Notes under the pieces: model-generated
Database searches by the model: none
Told to the model about the DNA's origin: nothing
The model's input: the letters and a program-made list of their open reading frames with translations, nothing else
Translations under genes and position numbers: made by a program
Assembly: GCA_002722525.1 (NCBI GenBank)
Contig: PBMJ01000002.1
Location: forward strand, 3,544-14,071
Length of the DNA stretch: 10,528 nucleotides
Origin: Acidimicrobiaceae bacterium
Lineage (GTDB): Bacteria; Actinomycetota; Acidimicrobiia; Acidimicrobiales; UBA8592
Reading direction: 5' to 3'
Part shown: one piece after another, positions 1-5,709 of the stretch
How positions within the stretch are numbered: the stretch's first letter is position 1
Layout: each line of letters opens with the position of its first letter

Positions 1-432
1 TGGGTTATTTGTGAAGATGAAGAGGTGGAGCGATGGGCTTTGAACCTTGGTACTCAAGTGATCCGAAATACCCGAGCTGGCTTGAATCAGGCAGCTCAAA
101 CTGGGTTAGCAGCACTAGCAAAAGAAGGTGTAGAGAAGGTTTTAATTACGCATGCCGACTTAATTTTTCCTGATGACCTTCTTTCCCTATTTCAGTATGA
201 TGGCATTGTTCTTGTGCCAGATAGGCATAATGATGGAACTAATATCATAGGCTTACCACCCGAAATCGATTTTTCGTTCAAATATGGTCCGAACTCATTC
301 GAAAAACACAGGCATGAAGCAAAAAGGTTTGACTTACCTTTGAGCATCATTAAAAACACAAATTTTGGATTTGATCTGGACAACCCTGATGATCTTAAAG
401 AATCTGAGCTACATAAAGAAGATCTGATCTAG
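1..432 (+). CDS. cofC: 2-phospho-L-lactate guanylyltransferase CofC (FbiD), 5' end outside the window
   Basis: The reading frame is open from base 1, so about 143 C-terminal residues are visible and the start lies upstream. Visible motifs are THADLIFP (near nt 148-171, the nucleotidyltransferase metal/nucleotide region), DRHNDGTNIIGLP (nt 220-258) and YGPNSFEKHRHEA (nt 283-321). This set is characteristic of CofC/FbiD. The family condenses GTP with 2-phospho-L-lactate (or phosphoenolpyruvate, in the mycobacterial FbiD version) to make the activated side chain used in cytoplasmic coenzyme F420 synthesis. The true family length is about 200-220 residues, so roughly a third is missing. The segment N-terminal to residue 25 (VICEDEEVERWA) also fits the family, so a start at the internal GTG (nt 25) is rejected. 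Which substrate it prefers cannot be read from sequence. The PIG-L gene follows 9 bases later in the same frame. Confidence 0.9.
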   Translation, partial: WVICEDEEVERWALNLGTQVIRNTRAGLNQAAQTGLAALAKEGVEKVLITHADLIFPDDLLSLFQYDGIVLVPDRHNDGTNIIGLPPEIDFSFKYGPNSFEKHRHEAKRFDLPLSIIKNTNFGFDLDNPDDLKESELHKEDLI

Positions 433-441
433 AGTGTCACT

Positions 442-1170
442 GTGATTAGTCAAAATATTCCTACCCCTGTTAGAGCTCTTGCTATTGGAGCACACCCTGA
501 TGATATTGAATTTGGGGCAGGGGCTACGCTGGCCAAGTGGGCCGCTAATGGCTGTGAAGTCAGCCTTTTAATATGCACTGATGGTTCAAAGGGTTCTTGG
601 GACCCTTCCACCAATACCGATGAATTAGCTGCAATTCGTAAATCAGAGCAAAGTCTTGCAGCCGACGAGCTTGGAGCTATCGGAGAGGTTGTTTTCCTAG
701 ACTACATTGATGGTGAATTACATGCTGGGGTAAAGGAACGAGATACCATCGCTTCTTGGATTCGAAAACTTAAACCTGAAGTCCTCCTAAGCCATGACCC
801 ATGGAAGAGATACAGGCTTCATCCGGATCACCAAAATGCAGGACAATTAGCCATCGAAGGGATTATTGCTGCTAGAGATCCTTTCTTTTTGACTGATTCC
901 TTTTTACATCCACATCGACCCTCAGAGCTATTTTTATTTGAGCCTGAAGAATGTGATCACCTTGAAACTACTGACGGGTACGAAAGGAATAAACTTAAAG
1001 CCCTTGAGTCACACAAAAGTCAATATGTATCGACAATGGGGATAACAGAATGCAACGAGACTAAAGGGCTGGAGGCTTTCCGTGAACGCATCAAAGAAGA
1101 ACTCTCAACTTTCGGTGATCTTACTGGACTAGGAATGGCAGAAGGGTTTAAGAGAATTACGGAACTATAA
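442..1170 (+). CDS. PIG-L/LmbE family zinc-dependent N-deacetylase, substrate unknown
   Basis: This 242-residue protein has the LmbE/PIG-L hallmarks. Near the N-terminus is AHPDDIE (residues 17-23), with the zinc-binding His and the catalytic Asp. The second zinc site HPDH lies at residues 127-130, and the late motif ALESHKSQY at 187-195. The family removes N-acetyl groups from sugars such as GlcNAc-inositol, GlcNAc-malate and related conjugates, usually in the cytoplasm. It is shorter than mycothiol-pathway MshB/Mca (about 290-300 residues), so a thiol-pathway role is not assumed. The GTG at 442 is the first possible start after the in-frame TAG of cofC (nt 430-432). No good Shine-Dalgarno precedes it, so translation is probably coupled to cofC. 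Nothing in this window ties it to F420 chemically. Family assignment is firm; substrate is open. Confidence 0.88.
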   Translation: MISQNIPTPVRALAIGAHPDDIEFGAGATLAKWAANGCEVSLLICTDGSKGSWDPSTNTDELAAIRKSEQSLAADELGAIGEVVFLDYIDGELHAGVKERDTIASWIRKLKPEVLLSHDPWKRYRLHPDHQNAGQLAIEGIIAARDPFFLTDSFLHPHRPSELFLFEPEECDHLETTDGYERNKLKALESHKSQYVSTMGITECNETKGLEAFRERIKEELSTFGDLTGLGMAEGFKRITEL

Positions 1171-1178
1171 ACAGTTCT
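1161..1178. terminator. small hairpin over the convergent stop codons, possible weak bidirectional terminator
   Basis: GGAACT (1161-1166) and AGTTCT (1173-1178) can pair as five Watson-Crick pairs plus one G-U around a 6-base loop. The hairpin overlaps the TAA of the PIG-L gene (1168-1170) and part of the TAG of the DUF1015 gene (1177-1179, minus strand). No U-rich tract follows on either strand, so intrinsic termination would be weak. It could equally be chance. Confidence 0.22.
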
Positions 1179-2379
1179 ATCTATGCACCAGAAAGATACC
1201 TGATCGAACTTTCGGCTGAAAATATGTACTTTTCGGCGGGAAAGTCATCCGTCTGTCAGCAACGGAGAGCAATTGGGTCATCGGAACAGGGTGAAGAGCA
1301 AAAGCGACACCCCCATCTAGGTCAGTTTGATCAACGAGGTGCCTCAAACCAACAGATCCAGGAAGGTACTGCAGCCTATTATCTGTACCGGCCTCATCAA
1401 TGTGAAATACAGGACTGAGAATTTTTCGTTGCAATAGGCCAGAGTCAATTTCAGATGGGTGTATTCTAGCTGGCTTGATAGCTGTCCACTGACCGCCTGC
1501 ATACATGGAGAACTCCCCTGAACCCTTTGGTTGAGGGTCTTCACCTTCTCTAATCGGAAGAAGCGAGAAATCACGAGCAGCTATCTCTTTGTAAAGATCA
1601 TCCAATGAGTGGCCAGCCATATCAGTGACACGTCGGTGGAAGGCACTGATCTTTAGTTCGCTTAGTGGGAAAAAAGCGGCAAAGAGTTTTTCAAAAGACC
1701 CAGACTCTCCGTTTCTTATCCACATTTCTGACGCTGCGCTAAGGCGATGATGGCCATCAACTACATACGCATATTTATCTCTCATGATTTCAATGAGTGC
1801 GCTTGCGTCAACATCCGCAACTAACCAAATCTTTTGTTCAATCAAATCTTCTCGCTGAAAATGCAATATAGGCGATTCATTATTTTGAATTGACGAAATG
1901 ATTGAAGCTACTTGCTGATCATCTTCATACCCAAGAGCAACTGGCGAGGATTGAACTCGAATCTTTTCCAAATGGTCCGCTAGGTGCAGCGAGCGGCTTG
2001 GTCGTATTCGTTCATGGGGGATAATTCGCCCTTCTTTGACAGCAGCAAGTGGAACATCACCAATGATTGCTGTCTGCTGGTGATCTCCAGATCGAAGTTG
2101 GTACAGGTAAAGCGATGGGCCACGAACTTGGCCATAAATATTCGCTGATAGAAGGCGAGATAAAGCTGCAGCATTAGAAGCGGAAACTTCTTCTGCAGTT
2201 TTCTCGCTTTCATCATCGCCGAATGAACGCGTTACGTGAAGAAAGACATAAGGGTCTTTCTTCATAACTTCGAATCTTTGTTCAGGCCTAAGAGCATCAT
2301 AGGCAGGAGAAACAACCCTCTCAGCCCATTCTTGTCGGACGAGTTGAGCTTCCACTCGGCTAAGCAAACCTAACTCCAT
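1177..2379 (-). CDS. DUF1015 family protein, partner of serA, function unknown
   Basis: The 400-residue protein is a full-length DUF1015 member. Visible family signatures are VVSPAYDAL (residues 22-30), a PHERI segment (121-125), the highly conserved YVVDGHHRLSAA (205-216) and the C-terminal block FPPKSTYFQPKVRSG (380-394). The family has no settled biochemical role as far as I know. The GHHR motif resembles the nucleotide-binding motif of ParB/sulfiredoxin-fold proteins, which include free-serine kinases; extending that to this protein is inference. The ATG (complement of 2377-2379) lies 2 bases after the serA stop, so it is almost certainly co-transcribed and translationally coupled with serA. 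A weak AGAGAG lies about 11 bases upstream of the ATG. The pairing suggests a role in serine or phosphoserine metabolism. There are no membrane segments or signal peptide, so it is probably cytoplasmic. Confidence 0.88.
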   Translation of the reverse strand: MELGLLSRVEAQLVRQEWAERVVSPAYDALRPEQRFEVMKKDPYVFLHVTRSFGDDESEKTAEEVSASNAAALSRLLSANIYGQVRGPSLYLYQLRSGDHQQTAIIGDVPLAAVKEGRIIPHERIRPSRSLHLADHLEKIRVQSSPVALGYEDDQQVASIISSIQNNESPILHFQREDLIEQKIWLVADVDASALIEIMRDKYAYVVDGHHRLSAASEMWIRNGESGSFEKLFAAFFPLSELKISAFHRRVTDMAGHSLDDLYKEIAARDFSLLPIREGEDPQPKGSGEFSMYAGGQWTAIKPARIHPSEIDSGLLQRKILSPVFHIDEAGTDNRLQYLPGSVGLRHLVDQTDLDGGVAFALHPVPMTQLLSVADRRMTFPPKSTYFQPKVRSGIFLVHR

Positions 2380-2381
2380 GG

Positions 2382-3596
2382 CTAAACAGCTCTCTTATCT
2401 AGAAGAGAGACTCCCAAAACATGTTCAAGGGAAACCAACTCGTCATATAGCCCTGTTGGAACTACCCCTACCACTTCGATACTCGCTACAGCAGCCTTTT
2501 TCCCGCTAAAAACGCGATTATCCATGTATTGAACATTTAGATCAGCAGCTCTAAGTGTCGAAAGAACTGAAGCAAGAACTCCGACACGATCTAAGTGCCG
2601 GACTCTCACTTGTGATGTCCCTTCGCCAGAAGGCGCTTCGTTAACGCAGTTCAATGGATTTCCACTTTCAAATCCCGCAATAGAATCGATAACACCACTA
2701 GCTATAGCTTTACTTGCTTGCATAGTTGATGCACCAATATGGTGACTTCCAACGACAGAAGGGTGACTAGCTAAAGCTGAGGTAATCGTGATTTCGCCAG
2801 AAGCAGGTTCATCACAAAAAACATCTAGGCCAGCTCTAATCCCACGCTCATTCATCGCTTGGATAAGGGCAAGCTCATCAATAATTTCACCTCTACTGGT
2901 ATTGATTAAAATAGCCTCATCTTTAAATGACCGGAGCAGGTCTTCGTCCACTAAATTTACCGTTTGCTCATTAAAAGGAACGTGAATCGAGACAACGTCG
3001 CTATGAGCAACAAGCTCCTCCAGAGTATCGGTTAGGCGTATCCCGATTTGCCGGATGCGTTGTTCGGTTTCAGGTGAGCGACCACTTCTCCTCTGCCCCA
3101 TTACTCGCAATCCAAAAGCTTTAGCTCGCTCTGCGACACTAAGCCCGACACCGCCAAGACCTATAATTCCAATAGTTTTGCCCATAAGACCGTCAGCTAT
3201 CGAATATTCTCTTTTGTTCCAAGTCCCTTTTCGTAAGTCGCTTGCGCCCTCAACAACATGGCGGTCTATAGCTAATAAAAGCGCGAAAGTTAACTCTGCA
3301 ACTGCTGCTGCATTTTTACCTGGAACATTACAGACATGAATACCTAAATCCGAAGCGGCAACAACGTCGATATTATCGACACCAGCCCCTGCGCGAACAA
3401 TTAGAGACAGCCGATCAGCAGCTTTAAGTGCATCAGCTGTCACTCTGGTGCTTCTGACCACAAGCACTTCAATACCCTGAATATGCTGATCTAGATCATC
3501 AGAATTGATACTATGATTTTCTTGCACTTCGTGTCCGATATCTTCGAGGGCAAGTTTTGCACTGGGATCTAACGTATCTGCTATTAAGATTTTCAT
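2382..3596 (-). CDS. serA: D-3-phosphoglycerate dehydrogenase with C-terminal ACT domain
   Basis: This 404-residue enzyme would oxidise 3-phosphoglycerate to 3-phosphohydroxypyruvate with NAD+, the first step of phosphorylated serine synthesis. The substrate-binding region carries RAGAGVDNID (residues 68-77). The Rossmann nucleotide motif GLGGVG is at 146-151. Catalytic residues by family position are Arg235 (NTSRGEIIDE), Glu263 (DVFCDEP) and His286 (HHIGAST, where most family members have PHIGAST). A C-terminal ACT-like domain starts near residue 330 (VRHLDRVGVLASVLSTL). There is no intervening ASB domain, so the layout matches the roughly 410-residue short form with one regulatory ACT domain, where serine feedback is common. 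The start is well supported by AGGAG 4 bases before the ATG (complement of 3601-3605). DUF1015 follows after 2 bases. Confidence 0.93.
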   Translation of the reverse strand: MKILIADTLDPSAKLALEDIGHEVQENHSINSDDLDQHIQGIEVLVVRSTRVTADALKAADRLSLIVRAGAGVDNIDVVAASDLGIHVCNVPGKNAAAVAELTFALLLAIDRHVVEGASDLRKGTWNKREYSIADGLMGKTIGIIGLGGVGLSVAERAKAFGLRVMGQRRSGRSPETEQRIRQIGIRLTDTLEELVAHSDVVSIHVPFNEQTVNLVDEDLLRSFKDEAILINTSRGEIIDELALIQAMNERGIRAGLDVFCDEPASGEITITSALASHPSVVGSHHIGASTMQASKAIASGVIDSIAGFESGNPLNCVNEAPSGEGTSQVRVRHLDRVGVLASVLSTLRAADLNVQYMDNRVFSGKKAAVASIEVVGVVPTGLYDELVSLEHVLGVSLLDKRAV

Positions 3597-3600
3597 ATTT

Positions 3601-3605
3601 CTCCT
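3601..3605 (-). promoter_or_regulatory. ribosome binding site of serA
   Basis: On the minus strand AGGAG is followed by AAAT and the ATG, a clear Shine-Dalgarno sequence that fixes the serA start. Confidence 0.75.
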
Positions 3606-3693
3606 AGCATCGAGCTCAATACCGGCTATTGCGGGCAGTAAGGTCTGCTCCTATTTATTCTAATGAATACTTCTATAGAGGACTACTGAGGCA

Positions 3694-3743
3694 CCCATTT
3701 GATCTTTTATGACTTATCTAATTTGTATTAATCCATCAAAGGG
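3694..3743. repeat. imperfect inverted repeat in the serA/phosphoribosyltransferase divergent spacer
   Basis: The arm CCC-A-TTTGAT (3694-3703) is complementary to ATCAAAGGG (3735-3743) except for one bulged A at 3697, giving 9 pairs around a 31-base AT-rich centre. It sits in the middle of the 187-base region (3597-3783) that must hold the promoters of serA (leftward) and the phosphoribosyltransferase (rightward). It could be an operator or an RNA stem in either leader. Nothing else in the spacer is recognisable; no convincing -35/-10 pair or riboswitch core was found. Confidence 0.3.
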
Positions 3744-3774
3744 CTAGAAGGTATATGGTTTAGGGTTATCGACC

Positions 3775-3780
3775 GGAGGG
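3775..3780 (+). promoter_or_regulatory. ribosome binding site of the phosphoribosyltransferase gene
   Basis: GGAGGG is followed by AAA and the ATG at 3784, a strong though closely spaced Shine-Dalgarno sequence that supports this start. Confidence 0.7.
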
Positions 3781-3783
3781 AAA

Positions 3784-4290
3784 ATGTCTGAAGAACGGGA
3801 AATACTAGATTGGGAATCATACGGAGTGGCTGCAAGGGAGCTTGCTCAAATCGTGGCCGATGACAGTTACCAGCCCGACATCATCCTAGCCATCGCTCGT
3901 GGTGGGCTTTTCGTGGCGGGTTCTCTCGGCTACGCCCTTTCAGTCAAGAACCTCTATGTAATGAATGTGGAATATTACACCGGAGTAGACGAACGCTTGG
4001 ATGTACCGGTTGCCTTACCCCCCTATCTGGATTCCATTGACCTCAGGAATGCTCGAGTTCTTATTGCTGATGATGTAGCTGATACCGGCGCAACGCTAGC
4101 CTATGTGTACGAATTTTGTAAAAATGAAGTTGCTGACGTCCGCAGCGCCGTGCTTTATGAAAAAAGTCCTTCCATAATCAAATGTGAATACGTGTGGAAA
4201 CGCACAGACCAATGGATCAACTTTCCGTGGTCTTGTGATGAACCAATAATGGAACCTGCAGATGGCCGAGCCATCATCTTAGACGCATAG
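3784..4290 (+). CDS. purine-type phosphoribosyltransferase (type I PRTase fold)
   Basis: The 168-residue protein carries the PRPP-binding loop VLIADDVADTGATL (residues 92-105) and the PPi-loop region ILAIARGGL (34-42), the hallmarks of type I phosphoribosyltransferases. The C-terminal WINFPWS (144-150) resembles Gpt/xanthine-guanine and archaeal-type hypoxanthine transferases, which often end in a W-x-x-F-P-W segment. It would transfer phosphoribose from PRPP to a purine base in the cytoplasm. Placement directly before a xanthine dehydrogenase unit suggests xanthine, guanine or hypoxanthine salvage competing with oxidation. It is separated from that unit by 73 bases and has its own strong ribosome site, so it may be transcribed alone or with the following genes. 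Exact base specificity cannot be read from sequence, and a regulatory (PurR-like) role is unlikely because no DNA-binding domain is present. Confidence 0.85.
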   Translation: MSEEREILDWESYGVAARELAQIVADDSYQPDIILAIARGGLFVAGSLGYALSVKNLYVMNVEYYTGVDERLDVPVALPPYLDSIDLRNARVLIADDVADTGATLAYVYEFCKNEVADVRSAVLYEKSPSIIKCEYVWKRTDQWINFPWSCDEPIMEPADGRAIILDA

Positions 4291-4321
4291 GAATTTCAAA
4301 ACTTTAGCTAATCGGGGGGCT

Positions 4322-4354
4322 ATCGTTACGGCTTTTTCGTCTGTTCGCTACGAT
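4322..4354 (+). promoter_or_regulatory. candidate promoter and overlapping dyad upstream of the xanthine dehydrogenase unit
   Basis: TTACGG (4326-4331) and TACGAT (4349-4354) are spaced by 17 bases and could be -35 and -10 elements. TACGAT fits the actinobacterial TANNNT pattern and ends 9 bases before the ATG at 4364. The same bases form an imperfect inverted repeat: ATCGTTACG (4322-4330) against CGCTACGAT (4346-4354), 7 of 9 pairs. An operator over the promoter would explain both. The gene has no Shine-Dalgarno sequence, so a very short or leaderless message is plausible. Confidence 0.3.
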
Positions 4355-4363
4355 TAAATCATT

Positions 4364-5215
4364 ATGGAAGTACTAATAGCCTCATCAACAGAGGAAATCT
4401 GTGAATTACTTGCTCAGGATAGTAGCCGTCAACTGCTTGCTGGGGGGACTGACTTCATGGTTGAGGTTAACTACAGGCATAGATCACCTTCGAGTGTAAT
4501 CACTATCGATCAAGTACCTGAACTTCAAAATTGGCATCATGATGGTAATTCTGTGGTTGTGGGGTCTTGTGTAACCTATCGCGAAATCGAGAGAGGGCCT
4601 TTAGCTACACTTGTCCCAGCACTAGCTCAAGCAGCACGCACAGTTGGATCACCACAGATCCGGAATGCCGGAACCATAGGAGGGAATATAGGCACAGCCT
4701 CACCTGCCGGAGACATGATACCTGTCCTTTCTGCATTAGGTGCAGTAATTTCTCTAAGGAGCTCCGAGGGCAGACGAGAGATCTCGTTAGAGGATCTAAT
4801 TATCGGCGTAAAAGAAACTTCATTACGTCATGGGGAATTTATCGAATCTGTAAGAGTACCTGTATTAGATAGCCCGCAGGAATTCCTAAAAGTTGGGTCA
4901 AGAAGTGCCATGGTAATTTCTGTAACCTCACTCGCCTTTATCACTTACCCAAAAACACGTTCGGTCGGAATAGGACTTGGAGCTGTAAATCCTACGCCAA
5001 CCCGCGCTAAAGAAGCCGAGGCATTTATTGCTGATTATCTGGACTGGGAGAGCATGCAAGTAGATCCCTCTGGGCTAGACCCCTTCAAAGATCTAGTATC
5101 AGCAGCGAGTAATCCAATTGATGATCACAGAAGCGTTGCGGCATACAGGCGGAAAAGTATTGGAATTCTCGCACAACGCGCCCTGACGCGCGTTTTCACT
5201 GAAGGAGTTCTTTGA
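4364..5215 (+). CDS. pucC: xanthine dehydrogenase-type FAD-binding subunit
   Basis: The 283-residue protein is the medium subunit of a molybdenum hydroxylase. It carries electrons from the iron-sulfur clusters to FAD and on to the final acceptor. The N-terminal FAD motif LLAGGTDFM is at residues 24-32, and the second, PQIRNAGTIGGNI, at 97-109. The C-terminal CO-dehydrogenase-flavoprotein-like domain ends with DDHRSVAAYRR (253-263). Length is normal for the family (about 270-300). The ATG at 4364 gives the usual family N-terminus, yet no Shine-Dalgarno sequence precedes it (upstream bases are TTAAATCATT). It is first of three coupled genes: its TGA overlaps the ATG of the 2Fe-2S subunit by one base. 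The symbol follows the Bacillus puc naming; xdhB or coxM-like names would be equally fair. Family is certain; xanthine as substrate rests mainly on the large subunit. Confidence 0.88.
   Translation: MEVLIASSTEEICELLAQDSSRQLLAGGTDFMVEVNYRHRSPSSVITIDQVPELQNWHHDGNSVVVGSCVTYREIERGPLATLVPALAQAARTVGSPQIRNAGTIGGNIGTASPAGDMIPVLSALGAVISLRSSEGRREISLEDLIIGVKETSLRHGEFIESVRVPVLDSPQEFLKVGSRSAMVISVTSLAFITYPKTRSVGIGLGAVNPTPTRAKEAEAFIADYLDWESMQVDPSGLDPFKDLVSAASNPIDDHRSVAAYRRKSIGILAQRALTRVFTEGVL
5203..5207 (+). promoter_or_regulatory. ribosome binding site deciding the start of the 2Fe-2S subunit
   Basis: AGGAG lies 7 bases before the ATG at 5215 and only 4 bases before an in-frame TTG at 5212. Spacing and codon preference favour the ATG. 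Confidence 0.65.
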
Positions 5216-5709
5216 TGCCTAACGAAAAACAATCTCTCCTAAGCGTTAACGGGGAGACATTGACAATAGACGATGCATGGCTAGGAGAGAGCCTTTTGTA
5301 TACCCTTAGAGAACGCCTAGGACTATACGGCTCAAAGAATGCATGTGAGCAGGGAGAATGCGGATCTTGTTCAATCATGCTCGACGAAACACTTGTGTGC
5401 GCGTGCTTAGTACTAACAGGAAGCGCTGCCGATAAGGACATCAAAACAATTGAATCACTTGCGCCTGAGGGATCACTCTCGACAATCCAACAAGCCTTTG
5501 TTGATACTGGAGCGATCCAATGCGGCTTTTGCACACCTGGCCTTCTGATCACAATTAAAGATTTTCTAGATGAGAACACCAACCCAACAGACCTAGAAAT
5601 CAGAGAAGCTATTTCTGGAAACCTTTGCAGATGCACAGGATACGGCCGAATCGTTGAAGCTGTCCGCATCGCTTCAAAGACGCATGACGAAACAGAAGGG
5701 GGCTACTGA
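5215..5709 (+). CDS. pucE: xanthine dehydrogenase-type [2Fe-2S] subunit
   Basis: The 164-residue small subunit relays electrons from the molybdenum centre to FAD through two [2Fe-2S] clusters. The N-terminal plant-ferredoxin-like cluster uses Cys44, Cys49, Cys52 and Cys64 (C-x4-C-x2-C-x11-C). Cys62 is an extra cysteine beside the last ligand. The C-terminal helical cluster uses Cys103 and Cys106 (QCGFCTPG) plus Cys138 and Cys140 (CRCTGY). Length and cysteine spacing are normal. The ATG at 5215 overlaps the previous gene's TGA by one base, and its own TGA overlaps the next ATG by one base, so the three subunits are almost certainly translated from one message in balanced amounts. A TTG three bases upstream could also start it but would add only one residue. 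Confidence 0.92.
   Translation: MPNEKQSLLSVNGETLTIDDAWLGESLLYTLRERLGLYGSKNACEQGECGSCSIMLDETLVCACLVLTGSAADKDIKTIESLAPEGSLSTIQQAFVDTGAIQCGFCTPGLLITIKDFLDENTNPTDLEIREAISGNLCRCTGYGRIVEAVRIASKTHDETEGGY

Noticed and set aside
25..432. A complete short gene starting at the GTG at 25
   Set aside because: The frame is open to base 1 and the residues before 25 continue the CofC family pattern, so this is a gene cut by the window edge.
3055..3339. Plus-strand open frame of 94 codons within serA
   Set aside because: It is antisense to the NAD-binding domain of serA, has low-complexity Ser/Pro/Ile-rich content and no domain signature.
3597..3783. Purine riboswitch before the phosphoribosyltransferase gene
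   Set aside because: The conserved purine-aptamer core and three-way junction could not be matched; only an unrelated inverted repeat is present.
4305..4322. Terminator after the phosphoribosyltransferase gene
   Set aside because: TAGC/GCTA gives only four pairs around a 10-base loop, and the nearby TTTTT at 4333-4337 is not next to a stem.
5196..5669. Long open frame (157 codons) on the minus strand opposite the 2Fe-2S subunit
   Set aside because: It is fully antisense to a gene with all eight cluster cysteines, has no recognisable motif, and its composition looks like a shadow of the real frame.
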